Counted from the first letter of the stretch, positions 48,908 to 60,837 are shown. The stretch is 64,000 bases of DNA from Muraenolepis orangiensis (GCA_027704905.1 CM051004.1:12440948-12504947), one strand, 5' to 3'. Program-made: numbers and translations. The notes: a model not told the origin generated them from the letters alone.

Positions 48908-50195
48908 TTCTTCGCTGGTAACCAGACCCTGCACCCTGGACACCGGAGTCCCCCAAGGCTCAGTATTGGGACCCCTTCTGTTTTCGCTTTACACTAAATC
49001 TCTAGGCTCTGTAATCACATCTCATGGCTTCTCTTATCACTGCTATGCAGATGACACTCAACTGTTTCTCTCCTTTCCCCCCTCAGAAACCCAAATCGCA
49101 ACAGGCATCTCTAAATGCCTGGCCGACATCAGCAGATGGACAGCCGCCAACCATCTGAGCTCAACCTTGACAAGACTGAGCTCCTCTTCATACCGGGGAA
49201 AGACTGCCCTCAGATGGACCTACTGGTCCCCCGGTGGTCACCCAAGTCCACCGGGTCACCCAAGTCTCCCCCTCAACCACAACAAGAGACCTTGGTGTGG
49301 TGCTAGATGACCAGCTGTCCTGCAATGCCAACGTCACCGCGGTGGCCCGATCTTGAGAATTTCCCTCTACAACATCCGCAGGATCCGGCCCTTCCTCACA
49401 CGTGAAGCGGCGCAGATCCTGGTCCAAGCGCTCGTCATCACCCGCCTCGACTACTGCAACTCTCTCCTGGCGGGACTCCCCGCCTCTGCAACCAAGCCCC
49501 TCCAACGCATTCCAGAAAAAAACTCCCACGTGACCCCTCTCTTCCGCGATCTCCACTGGCTTCCGGTAAATGCTTGCATCAAGTTCAAGACTCTGGTACT
49601 GACCTTCAGGGCAGTCAATGGAACTGCCCCAACCTACCTCCAAACATTGGTCAAGCCCTACATCCCAGCCAGAGCGCTCCGCTCAACTTCTGCCAGGCGA
49701 CTTGTTCGACCTTCACTGAAAACTACCAAGCATCGCTCTTCCAAGACCCAGCTCTTCACGGCTCTGGCTCCACAGTGGTGGAATGAACTCCCGTCTCATG
49801 TCAGGACGGCAGAGTCCCTCGCCAGCTTCCGCAAGAGACTCAAGACCCACTTGTTCAGAGTCCACCTGGACTCTCCATGAACCCTCCTTCTCCTTTGTGA
49901 ACCCCTAACTTGCTTAAGTCCTGACATTAATAGCTCTTAGCATGTTGTATATTCTAGCAAGTGTATATCCTTAATGTTGATAACACGCTCTTATCACAGC
50001 TACTTAAGCAGGTGACCTGGCAGTACGAAATTGTGTTATTCATCTTGTTAATATGAATGCTTGTGAACTGCTCTATTTTTATGTTGGCGTACCTCAGCGT
50101 TATGCTATTGTCTACTTCAACAAATGTACTCCTTGTAAGTCGCTTAGGATAAAAGCGTCTGCCAAATGTCCTAAATGTAAATGTAATGTAACAAT
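48908..50195 (+). mobile_element. 5'-truncated L2-type LINE
   Basis: Only the 3' part of the reverse-transcriptase ORF and the tail remain. Seen in order: GVPQGSVLGPLLFSLYT, the catalytic YADD in CYADDTQLFLSFPP, a frame change near 49150, another near 49300, then LDYCNSLLAGLPA, HWLPV and WWNELPSHVRTAESLASFRK, ending at the stop 49878-49880. The 3' UTR ends with GTCGCTTAGGATAAAAGCGT and CTAAATGTAAATGTAATG, the tail shared by fish L2 LINEs and their SINEs. Frameshifts make it inactive. Confidence 0.85.
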
Positions 50196-50295
50196 AACTC
50201 TTATTTCTAGAAACTTAACATTGAAGTTTGTGGCCTGAGCCTATACTTGATCAAGTCATCTTGAATAAGGAGAACTGTCTGTACATTGTGTACAG

Positions 50296-51291
50296 CAGTG
50301 GCGAAGCGTGTCTATCCCAACTGGACCTTCTGTAGACCAGGGGTTCCCAAACTTTTTAGTACGCGACCCCCAAAATAACAGTGCTGGAGACTGGCGACCC
50401 CCCACTATAACCGTCCGACGGGGGGGGGGGGGGGGGGTGGGTATGTCGGGATCGCGAACATCGTGAAGGAAGTCCAAGGGGGGGGGGATCGCGATCACGA
50501 ACATTGTGTGTGGCTTTTTTTTTCAGATGTCGTGAATCTGTGGGAATCAGAATTCCTTTATTTGTCCCTCACATTATTATTAACAATAATAATAATAATA
50601 ATACAAATGATAAAAAATAAATAAACCTCATGGGTCACATCAAGAGGATTCGGAAATCAATGTGCCCCTCGGGGTCCCGCGACCCCCACTTTGGGAACCC
50701 CTGCTGTAGACCACCACCACCGCCCCCCCCTCACTTTATGCCTTATCTCATTTAGGCAGATAAGATTGTCGCAGCCAATTTCCAAGTGTACCATAGTTGG
50801 TAAAGCAGTGTCCATGTAGTGAAGTAACAGCCCATCATCTTCGCCTCGCCATTGACGTAAAATCCTATGTAGAAACAACGTAGCACTACGCTAGATCCCC
50901 TCTCGCTCCAGCCAGTAGACCTTCTAGCTCCCTATTGAGCTGTGGGGAAATCTGAAAGAATACGCCCATTGGCTACAAATCACTATATGATTGGTTGATC
51001 AAATTGTCAATCCAAATGTACGCTCTCATTCAGTCTAAGGGCCAAAGTCATCGGGAATACTTTGGTTGAAGGATATTCTTCCCAGCAACCTAGAAAAATA
51101 TCTGATTGGTTGCAACACAAAACCACTCAAATGCGTAGTGCATGCACAGATACTCATTTATTCATTTTATTAAAATTAGATAAAATTGTATTACATTTTA
51201 TTAATACAATTAATTCGTTTTTTTTTTTGTTTCATCTGAGAGTTCCAGGGTCTTCTCTGAATACCTTGAAGGCCCTGACGCTTCACCACTG
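50296..51291. mobile_element. hAT-type element A, copy 1 (deletion derivative)
   Basis: Terminal repeats CAGTGGCGAAGCGT and the inverse of CAGTGGTGAAGCGT; exact 8-bp target duplication GTGTACAG at 50288-50295 and 51292-51299. It contains element B (50338-50703). Its right part matches 58990-60470 of copy 2 but lacks the segment that holds the transposase fragment. Confidence 0.9.
50338..50703. mobile_element. hAT-type element B nested in copy 1 of element A
   Basis: Ends CAGGGGTTCCCAAACTTTTT and the inverse CAGGGGTTCCCAAAGTGGGG; 8-bp duplication CTGTAGAC at 50330-50337 and 50704-50711. No coding capacity. A poly-G tract of about 19 bp lies inside. The unoccupied target for element C (CCCCCCAC then TAT) is visible at 50398-50408. 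Confidence 0.88.
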
Positions 51292-51313
51292 GTGTACAGA
51301 CAGTCTCCTATAT

Positions 51314-51373
51314 ACTTGATATATAGGAACATATACAGTATATACATACTGTATATGTTCCTATATATCAAGT
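51314..51373. repeat. Perfect 28-bp inverted repeat with 4-nt loop
   Basis: Arm 51314-51341 begins ACTTGATATATAGGAACATA; the exact reverse complement is at 51346-51373. It lies 15 bp beyond element A copy 1. Confidence 0.95.
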
Positions 51374-52884
<1,511 letters not shown>

Positions 52885-52907
<23 letters not shown>

Positions 52908-53547
52908 TGTCAGGGTGTAGTGTTGGTAGGACCCAGAACGCAGACCAAAGACAGAGTGAAGCAGTAATGTGAGACTTTATTGTGTAAACACAATAGTAGA
53001 ACGGTTGGGGACAGGCCAGGGGTCTGGATACCGGGAAGTCGTTCAGCGGGGTAGCGACAGGGAGTGGACAGGCGAGTAGTCCGGGATGGGCGAGGAGTCG
53101 GATCTTCTTCACCGTGTAGGCAGGGTGGTCGTCATTGATCCGGGGAGGTGGAGGGGATTCGGTGGGGGGGCATAACGGGCTGGAGGAGACAGGCTTGAGC
53201 AGGGAAACATGGAACGTGGGGTGCACCTTCAGGGCCGGGGGCAGTTTTAGCCTTACCGAGACCGGGTTGGTGATCTTGTCCACGATGTAGGGCCCCAAGT
53301 ACCGGGGTGCCAACTTCCGGGACTGGACCTGTAGTGGCAGGTCCCGGGCGGAGAGCCACACCTTCGGCCCAGGTCGGTAGGTGGGCGCAGGGTCCCGCCG
53401 GCTCTTGGCTGGGTCCGAATGTACCTGTCCCGGCTCGATGATGTAGCCTAGGAAGGCCACCGACTTCACGTGAAACTCGCACTTCTCCGCCTTCACAAAC
53501 TGTTTATCCTCCAGCAACCGCTGGAGCACCAACCGGACGTGCTGCAC
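52885..53547 (-). pseudogene. Gypsy pol fragment: reverse-transcriptase end fused to integrase C terminus
   Basis: Reads LLEDKQFVKAEKCEFHVKSV and AFLGYIIEPGQV (reverse transcriptase), then after a deletion PGPKVWLSARDLPLQ, KLAPRYLGPYIVDKI and HPTFHVSLLKP (integrase C-terminal region before a chromodomain-like end). The reverse-transcriptase YLDD lies in another frame at 53493-53681. Confidence 0.8.
52908..53080 (-). repeat. Gypsy LTR copy, 3' side
   Basis: Shares start and sequence with the copy at 55357 with few differences (for example AATGTGAGAC against AACGTGAGAC). The minus strand has AATAAAGTCTCAC and ends CACCCTGACA. The outer edge is fixed by the sharp start of similarity at 52908; the inner edge is approximate. 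Confidence 0.75.
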
Positions 53548-53681
53548 ATGCTCCTTCTTGTCCCGAGAAAAAAGTCATCCAGGTAAACAAAAACAAACTG
53601 GTTGAGCATGTCACGGAGGACGTCATTCACCAGTGCCTGGAATATCACTGGGGCGTTAGTGAGGCCGAAGGGCATGACCAA
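53493..53681 (-). pseudogene. Gypsy reverse-transcriptase palm fragment
   Basis: Reads MPFGLTNAPVIFQALVNDVL and FVFVYLDDFF: the conserved fingers/palm motif and the YLDD catalytic box. A frameshift right after YLDD breaks the link to the downstream segment. Upstream continuation lies beyond the Rex1 insertion at 54290-54480. Confidence 0.82.
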
Positions 53682-53692
53682 ATACTCAAAGT

Positions 53693-54218
53693 CAAGTCAA
53701 GTCAAGTCAAGTCAAGTTTATTGTCACTTCACAGTTTACACAAGTATAAAGCAGTGAGTGAAAATTGTCTTTTATGATGCGTTTGGCCTTGGCCGCGCAC
53801 CGCTGGTTGTATATATCCAGGAGGGAGGGGAGCTCACCTCCAACGATATACTGGGCCGTCCGCACCACCCTTTGAAGTGCTCTGCGCTCGAGTGCGGTGC
53901 AGTTCCCGTACCAGGCGGTGATACACCCTGTAAGAACACTCTCGATGGTGCAGTACAGAATGTTCTCAGGATGCGGGGGCCCATGCTGAATTTCTTCAGA
54001 TGCCTGAGGAAATACAGGCATTGTTGGGCCCTTTTCATCACGTGTGTGGTGTGTGTGGACCATGTGAGGTCCTCGGAGATGTGCACGCCGAGGAACTTGA
54101 AGCTGCAGACCCTCTCTACTGCAACACCGTCGATGGAGATAGGGCTGTGCTCTCCTCTCTGCTTCCTGAAGTCCACGATCAGCTCCTTGGTCTTCTTGAC
54201 GTTGAGGGCGAGGCTGTT
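53693..54218 (-). mobile_element. Rex1/Babar LINE fragment inserted in Gypsy
   Basis: The minus strand begins NSLALNVKKTKELIVDFRK and continues DGVAVERVCSFKFLGVHI, HVMKRAQQCLYFLR, characteristic of the C-terminal part of Rex1-type LINE ORF2; the 3' tail is repeated ACTTG units after AATAAA. Exact 8-bp duplication CTCAAAGT at 53685-53692 and 54219-54226. A one-base deletion near 53945 shifts the frame. Confidence 0.88.
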
Positions 54219-54520
54219 CTCAAAGTGTACCAGAGCGGTGTTAAATGCCGTCTTCCACTCGTCACCCTCCCGAATCCGGACGAGATGGTAGGCGTTGCGC
54301 AGGTCCAGTTTCTAAAACACCGATGCTTGGTGGAGTGGCTCGAAGGCTGCATCTATGAGTGGCAGAGGGTACTTGTTTTTTACTGTAATGCTGTTTAAGC
54401 CTCGGAAATCAATACACGGCCGTAGGGCGTGATCCTTTTTTTCCACGAAAAAAACCCCGAGCCAACGGGAGATGAAGAGGGTCTGATCAGCCCCGCTGCC
54501 AGAGAGTCATGAATGTATGT

Positions 54521-55340
54521 TTACATCGTCTCCCTTTCCGGACGGGAAAGGTTGTAGAGGCGGCTGACCGGGAAGGAGGTCAATGGTGCAGTCGTACAGT
54601 TTGTGGGGGGGGTACAGAAAGGGCCCGTTGCTTGCTGAACACCTCCCCGATGTCGTTGTAAACGGGGGACGGAGGAGAGATCGGGAGGGCTCGGAACCGG
54701 ACCGGTGGGGGAATTGGGGCTTGGGGAATTGGGGCTTGGGGGAATTGGGGCTTGGGGGAATTGGGGCTTGGGGGAATTGGGGCTTGGGGGAATTGGGGCT
54801 TGGGGGAATTGGAGCTTGGGGCTAGGGCAGACAGGCCCTAGCCCTGGGGATAGGGCCTGTCTCCCCGAAGGGGATAGGTAGAGCCAGAATGGCCCATCCC
54901 CCCGCAGTAGAGGCAGGCTCCCGAGTCCACTCTCCGCCGTCTCTCCCTCGTAGACAGGTACATCCGGTCCAGCTGCATGGGCTCCTCCACGACGAGGAGA
55001 GCGGGCCTGGCGTAGCCCCCCCCCCCTCCCGAAGGACGAGGGAAATTCCTGGAAGAACCGGGGCCGTCCCCCCACTGAGCCGCTAGGTCCGAGACCTGGA
55101 TGGCCAATTGGATCGCCTCATCCAGCGTTCCTGTCTCACCCCGGGGCGCCACCTCTCTGCCCAGCTCAGTGGTGGGTCGCCCACTGCGGCGCTGGTGGTT
55201 CCTCCAATGAGGGAAGCTACGGTGGCTGTCAGGTCCTTCAGTTGGTCCGTCATCGCCTGTAACGCTTGATCCTGTTGTCCGACATGACCGCTCATTAAAG
55301 CAATCGCGTGCTTCATCTGGTCGAGGTCGCCGGGGTCCAT
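54521..55340 (-). pseudogene. Gypsy gag remnant
   Basis: Starts MDPGDLDQMKHAIALMSGHV at 55340; later, in another frame, LDEAIQLAIQVSDLAAQW and a zinc-knuckle-like CLYCGGMGHSGSTY whose last cysteine is replaced by Tyr. The central gag part is deleted. A 17-18 bp tandem repeat (54710-54820, GGGGCTTGGGGGAATT) lies beside it. Confidence 0.75.
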
Positions 55341-55356
55341 GTTGGCTAGATCGTTC

Positions 55357-55816
55357 TGTCAGGGTGTAGTGTTGGTAGGACCCAGAACGCAGACCAAAGA
55401 CAGAGTGAAGCAGTAACGTGAGACTTTATTGCGTAAACACGATAGTAGAACGGTCGGGGACAGGCCAGGGTTCTGGATACCGGGAAGTCGATCAGCGGGG
55501 TAGCGACAGGGAGTGGACAGGCGAGGAGTCGGGATACCGGGAAGTCGATCAGCGGAGTACCGGCAGGTAGTAGACAGGCGAGTGGCCCGGGACGGCCAAG
55601 GAGTCGGGATACCGGGAAGTCGATCAGCGGAGTACCGGCAGGTACTAGACAGGTGAGTGGTCCGGGACGGGCAAGGAGTCGGGATACCGGGAAGTCGATC
55701 AGCGGAGTACCGGCAGGTAGTAGACAGGTGAGTGGTCCGGGACGGGCAAGGAGTCGGGATACCGGGAAGTCGATCAGCGTAGTACCGGCAGGTAGTAGAC
55801 AGGTGAGTAGATAGGC
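55357..55816 (-). repeat. Gypsy LTR copy, 5' side, with 75-bp minisatellite
   Basis: Same outer sequence as the 52908 copy, then about four tandem copies of a 75-bp unit (GGGATACCGGGAAGTCGATC, then AGCGGAGTACCGGCAGGTAG) that the other copy has once. Such repeats are common in LTR U3 regions. The right edge could not be set exactly. Confidence 0.7.
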
Positions 55817-57334
55817 CTATATCACGGCACAGTTGAAAGCCGGAAGTACCCGTTAAAAATCGCTGAAGCAGTGTATCCCAAGTTCCGGTTCATGCACCTT
55901 GGCATTCTACACTGCGGACAGTTATCGCTGGACAACATCGCTGCATAACCTTCCAAAAGTCGGCCAAGACGATGTGGTTCAACTAGGGAATGAACACTCT
56001 ACAGTGAAGAAGTCTAAATCCGAATCATACAATTCCCCGACATTGTGTCTTGTGGCTCTATCTGGATATATCGCCATATAACGAAGGTGATTTTGTGTAG
56101 GAGCAGAGGTATGCCTATGTATTGAATATAGGCTATAGGCTTGATGGATTTGGATTATTTCAATGTACCTTTTCATTTACGTGTTAATATGTAGTGTGCA
56201 GCTGTATATTTTCTAAAAGGGAATGCCTGTTATTCTTGTTAATATGAGTAATATGAGTGCTTGTGACATCATACATGATGTCATTGAGTTAAAACTGAAA
56301 AATTTGCCGAATTCGTATAAAATACCGATATATATCGTATATCGCGATGCAGCCTAAAAATACCGGGATATGATTTTTGGTCCATATCGCCCAGCCCTAC
56401 TTGGGACCAGTGCTTTTAATCATACACTTACCCGACATTGCGTGGCTCTATTCGGATGAGAGATCGAGTGTGTGTGGGGGTCAGGACCAGTGCTTTTAAT
56501 CATACACATACCCAACATTATTAGCCTATTCCGCCCACTTTTCGAGACGTATATGCTCTCCTTGTCAAAGTGCAAACTGCAGACATACGCGCTACCTGAG
56601 AACATGAAACAAGGGACCATCATCCCTCCTTATCAGCCTCACCCAAGACTTGCGGAGGAGATTGTCTTTCGGGAAATCGTGTAAACTGAGGTAGGGCTGT
56701 CTTTGTTTAGACGTTGAGCAGCCCGGTACACTACAACAACAGCGACGAGAGGAGGCGGACACAGTTTGTCACATATCTGGGGTAACTACCGGAAGTAAGA
56801 GTACACTGCTCGATGATTTTTAACGTTCCGGAAGCAGGAAGTGTGACATAGGCCTATTACCAGAAGCCTGGTACGGTGTCATTGAGGGAGTACAAGGTAC
56901 GATCTAGCAAAGAAGTAAAGGGACACCAGGATATATATATACACCCAGGTGAGGTGATTATTGTAATCGGCAATTGCCGACAGGTGTGTGGGTGCGCCAC
57001 AAAAGCCTGCGCCTTGGCCACGCCCCCTGTCACTCACCGTAACCGTGACAGATGGTCTATTTATTCCAGGAACAATCAGGCGGATACACAGCACTTCCTT
57101 AGTGAGTTGTAAAGAGATTAGATTAGATTCAAATTTATTGTCATTCCACAGCACAAGTACAGTACAGCGAAAATAATTTGGCATCTAACTAGAGTGCAGT
57201 AAAGTGTTGCAGTAAAGTGCATGTGTATAATTTACAGTTAACAGTGGCTTATATAAGTATCAACAGGTAGTGAGCAGGGGTATGCTGTTATATCAACTGT
57301 TAAACATTACATATATATATATATATATATATAT
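55817..57334. other. Intergenic, degenerate repeats
   Basis: A possible transposon end (CATATCGCCCAGCCCTA at about 56383-56399) and a TTTATTGTCATT-type dispersed repeat at about 57115-57250 (GGCATCTAACTAGAGTGCAG). A TA repeat at 57311-57334 is the target of the hAT nest. No gene. Confidence 0.5.
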
Positions 57335-57408
57335 CAGTGGCGAAGCGTGTCTATCACAACTGGACCTTCTGTAGACCAGGGGTTCCCCAACTTTTCAGCC
57401 CCCCCCAC

Positions 57409-58697
57409 CAGTAGCGTGGCGTGGGGAAAATTTAGGGGAAGCCAGTTTTTTTGGGTCGGGGGGGGTGGTCAATAACGTAACCAGATGAGTGATTACAGCG
57501 CCCGGTATCGTTTTACACAGTTGTATCATACAGATGCAGGACTTGCACACGTTATCTAACCGACAGGTCCGCACGCACTCTCCAGCCAAAACTCTCTCGT
57601 CTTATTCATTTAAGCATCCCCCCCCCCCCCCCCAAATGCATAAGCAGCCGCTCAATGCGCAGTGCAGATTCGGTAATGAATAAAAAAGAAGCATTCACGG
57701 GCAGTTCAGGCAACAGGTGTGCCACAGAGAGAAAGGGGTGGACATTTTACTCACCCTATTTGAAGAGGAAGGCCATTCTCCTGTCTTTCATGGTGGCGAA
57801 GTGGTCAATAACAATGTCATAGAACTTCCCAGCGGCCTTTAGGTCCTCCACAACAACAGAGTCAATGGATATTGTGGCTAGGTTGACAAGTCTGTCCTGT
57901 CCACAAGTGTTCCTCAGATACGTTTTTATCCTTTTTAGACAGGAAAAGGAGCGCTCTGCTGATGTGCTGGTGGCTGGTATCGTGAGCATGAGCTGGAGTA
58001 GCTTGTAGACCTCGGAGAGTGTGCCCTGTAGGTCATCCTCAATAAGAAGCTCTATCAGCTCTCCTGGTGGCTTGTGAAACAACCTGTTGTTGTACAGCGT
58101 GTCCACCCTCCATAATGCTTAATTAGCTTGATACTATCAAACGGCGAGGATGACAGTTACAGTACTACGTACTGATGTCGATGTGATTTGATTGGATTGT
58201 GAGGCAAGGGATTCCCTTCAAATCGATCCAATGGGATCAAGGGATCCCATTCCCTTGAAGGGAAGCCAGAGACGGCTGGCATCCCTTGGCATGGCCTTGA
58301 CCAATCACAGGTTGGCAGGGGGGCATGACGTGGGCCTCATCTGATTGGTCAATCCGGGACAATCCCTCCATTTTTTTTTTCACCAAGGGAAGCTCATTCG
58401 GCTGGCTTCCTCTGGCAACAGTGAATGCAATTTACTGTTTCACCATAACATCTAGAGGGGCGCTGTTGTTTCACTCTTTGTAAAATACTCAATGAGAATG
58501 GGGGAGAGACGGTCCGGCAGCAACACACAGCAAAGGAGAATTACCGAAAAAAAACAGTGTTTTTATTTATTTATTAAAATTATAACTACAATCCGAAAAA
58601 ACAGTGTTTTTATTTATTTATTATATTTATTATAAGTACAATCCGAAAAAACATAGGATGCCTGGCTTCCCTTGGCCTCCGGGAGAAAACGCCACTG
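57409..58697 (-). mobile_element. hAT-type element C, innermost layer
   Basis: Ends CAGTAGCGTGGCGTGG (with GGGAAGCCAG inside) and the inverse of CAGTGGCGTTTTC (GGGAAGCCAGG inside); exact duplication CCCCCCAC at 57401-57408 and 58698-58705. Encodes the dimerisation end of a transposase at 57756-58106 on the minus strand. Near the right end a segment of about 50 bp (AAACAGTGTTTTTATTTATT) is duplicated in tandem at 58545-58650. Confidence 0.88.
57756..58106 (-). pseudogene. hAT transposase C-terminal dimerisation domain
   Basis: The open frame contains LMLTIPATSTSAERSFSCLK and RIKTYLRNTCGQDRLVNLAT, the conserved hAT dimerisation motif, most like ZMYM1-like fish transposases. The catalytic DDE part and zinc finger are missing from element C, so this is a deletion remnant. 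Confidence 0.88.
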
Positions 58698-59199
58698 CCC
58701 CCCACTATCACCGGAGGGACTGGAACATTAAAAACAACGTGTGGACAGATCTTCACCATCGAGAACATCGTGAAGTCCAAGGGGAGGTCCAACGTGAAGT
58801 CCAAGGGGGGGGGGGGGGTAATCGTGATCGCGAAAATAGTGTGTGGCTTTTTTTTCCAGCTGCAAATGATAGTCGTGAATCTGTCGGAATCAGAATTCCT
58901 TTATTCGTCACCCTTACATATTAAACGGACTTACATGATACCCCCACTTTGGGAACCCCTGCTGTAGACCACCCCCCCCCCCCCATTCGAAAATTCAGTT
59001 GTTCTAGTCAGACGGACGTCACGGAGGAGTCACTTTATGCCTTATCTCATTTAGGAAGATCAGATTGTCGCAGCCAATTCCCAAGTGTACCATAGTTGGT
59101 AAAGCAAAGTCCATGTAGTGAAGAGACCACCACAGACCACCCGGTCCACCCGGTCACCCAGACCACACACAGGCTATCGGTTAAAGGGACAGTCTAACA

Positions 59200-59414
59200 C
59201 GCTTCACGTGAAAAGGCTTAACGTAACTTAAAGTTCCAAAATAGCGATCAATAATCACCAAATGTCTCTGGCATATGTCTTGTCATCAGCACTTTCACCT
59301 GTCAAAATGAAAGTGAAAAGGTGAAAGTGCTAATGACAAGACATATGCAAATTTGGTGATTATTGATCGCGGGTTTGTAACTCTTAGTTACGTTAAGTCT
59401 TTTCACGTTAAGCG
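59200..59414. repeat. Foldback (hairpin) element
   Basis: Arms of about 95 bp are near-perfect inverted copies: CGCTTCACGTGAAAAGGCTT at the left is mirrored by AGTCTTTTCACGTTAAGCG at the right, and ATATGTCTTGTCAT by ATGACAAGACATAT near the centre. Central loop about 20 bp. It sits inside element A copy 2. Confidence 0.85.
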
Positions 59415-59651
59415 ATGCAAAGAAAGATCAAGTCAAAACTCTCAATTGAAATGCACAACAATGCTTAACAAACTCATGACAGCCATTAACTAATCAGTCA
59501 CCAAGTGTGTGGAAACAAAATGCAACAACCTGCTCAACGAGACGCAACACTGAGACAAAACCAGCAAAGACAAATGAGTCTCACTCACCAATGATGTTCA
59601 CTGAAAGACCAAATCCATTCTCCTGTCCTTCTGGATGGTTCGACCATCAGG

Positions 59652-59999
59652 TCATAAAGATGATCGCTTTTCAGATCCAAAATAAGTTGCCTTTCCAATT
59701 CCCTGCCCTCTGGTCGGTCCCAAATAGCAACACTCCCAGCAGTAGAGCCTCTCGTGGCTAGTAGAGCCCGTTAGCCACGGGTATCTTTCCCAGTTGCTAG
59801 CCTGAAAATGGCGAACATAGCCTGCTTTAACAACTTGATTCAGCTCAAGATTGTCAGGCGTTGGACGGCCTTTTTTAATAATGTCCATCTTTACATTGAA
59901 TGGTCGTCTTGAAAATGGTTCCGACAATAAATCCGCAACGACATCATCTTCGCCTGTTACCATTTTGACGTAAAATCCTACGTAGAAACAACGTAGCAC
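59652..59999 (-). pseudogene. hAT transposase N-terminal zinc-finger fragment (element A)
   Basis: Reads KKGRPTPDNLELNQVVKAGY, then VRHFQASNWERYPWLTGS and LYCWEC, the start of the TTF-type zinc finger that opens many fish hAT transposases. The frame is lost after LYCWECC. It belongs to the outer element, distinct from the C-terminal piece in element C. Confidence 0.75.
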
Positions 60000-60837
60000 T
60001 ACGCTAGATCCACTCTCGCTCCAGCCAGTATACCTTCGAGCTCCCTATTGAGCTGTGAGGAAATCTGAAAGAATACGCCCATTGGCTACAAATCACGATA
60101 TGATTGGTTGATCAAATTGTCAATCCAAACGTACGCTCTCATTCAGTCTGAGGGCCAAAGTCATCGGGAATACTTTGGTTGAAGGATATTCTTCCCAGCA
60201 ACCCAGAAAAATATCTGATTGGTTGAATTGTTTTTCAACACAAAACCACTCAAATGCGTAGTGCATGGACCGAGAAAGACAAACAAATCAACGTAACTGT
60301 AATATAACAGATAACAACACAGATACCATTCTCATTTAGTCATTTTATTAAATTGTATTACATTTTATTAAATTGTATTACTTTATTAATACAATTAGAT
60401 TGTTTTGGTTTCATCTGAGAGTTCCAGGGTCTTCTCTGAATACCTTGAAGGCCCTGACGCTTCACCACTGATATATATATATATCAGGGTTTCCTTTACC
60501 ACACTGTAATATAGAAAATAGTATCATAAACATCGACTACTCCTATTGGTCAAAGTAAACATACATCGACTAATCCTATTGGTCTTGAGGTACAACCAGT
60601 ATCCACTACTCTGGTTGGTCACGGTGTCTTCATTGTCACGTCACAAGTTTACAAGCACAAACCCCAAGGGGGGTCGCCTTCCTGGCAACGCCCTTTGGTC
60701 GCCTCAACACGCATGGCCCTTACAATGCATACAGTATCACAGATAGTGTTTTAGTTTTATACTTAGGGTATAAAAATACACTACAATAACTATACTCTTA
60801 TACAGTTTGTTCTGTTATATTTATATGTATCCTGCAA

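Larger units (their letters stand above)
52908..55816 (-). mobile_element. Ty3/Gypsy LTR retrotransposon, internally deleted
   Basis: A repeat beginning TGTCAGGGTGTAGTGTTGGT occurs at 52908 and 55357 in direct orientation and contains AATAAA on the minus strand, as expected for LTRs; similarity runs at least 170 bp. Between them, on the minus strand: gag pieces, a reverse-transcriptase fragment split by a Rex1 insertion, and the integrase C-terminal segment fused directly to reverse transcriptase by a large deletion. Protease, RNase H and the integrase core are absent. No tRNA-type primer site (TGG after the LTR) was seen. Non-autonomous and dead. Confidence 0.85.
57377..58961. mobile_element. 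hAT-type element B nested in copy 2 of element A
   Basis: Ends CAGGGGTTCCCCAAC and the inverse of CAGGGGTTCCCAAAG; duplication CTGTAGAC at 57369-57376 and 58962-58969, the same site and the same duplication as in copy 1. It is therefore one ancestral insertion carried along by element A. Contains element C. Confidence 0.88.
57335..60470 (-). mobile_element. hAT-type element A, copy 2 (outer layer of a three-layer nest)
   Basis: Ends CAGTGGCGAAGCGTGTC and GACGCTTCACCACTG; duplication ATATATAT at 57327-57334 and 60471-60478 (inside a TA repeat, so less diagnostic alone). Contains element B at 57377-58961 and its own transposase N-terminal fragment at 59652-59999, plus a foldback repeat at 59200-59414. 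Confidence 0.88.

Noticed and set aside
49188..49643. 151-codon open frame on the minus strand
   Set aside because: Antisense shadow of the L2 reverse-transcriptase remnant.
57756..59999. One broken hAT transposase gene spanning both fragments
   Set aside because: The two fragments lie in different elements (C and A) with different ends and duplications.
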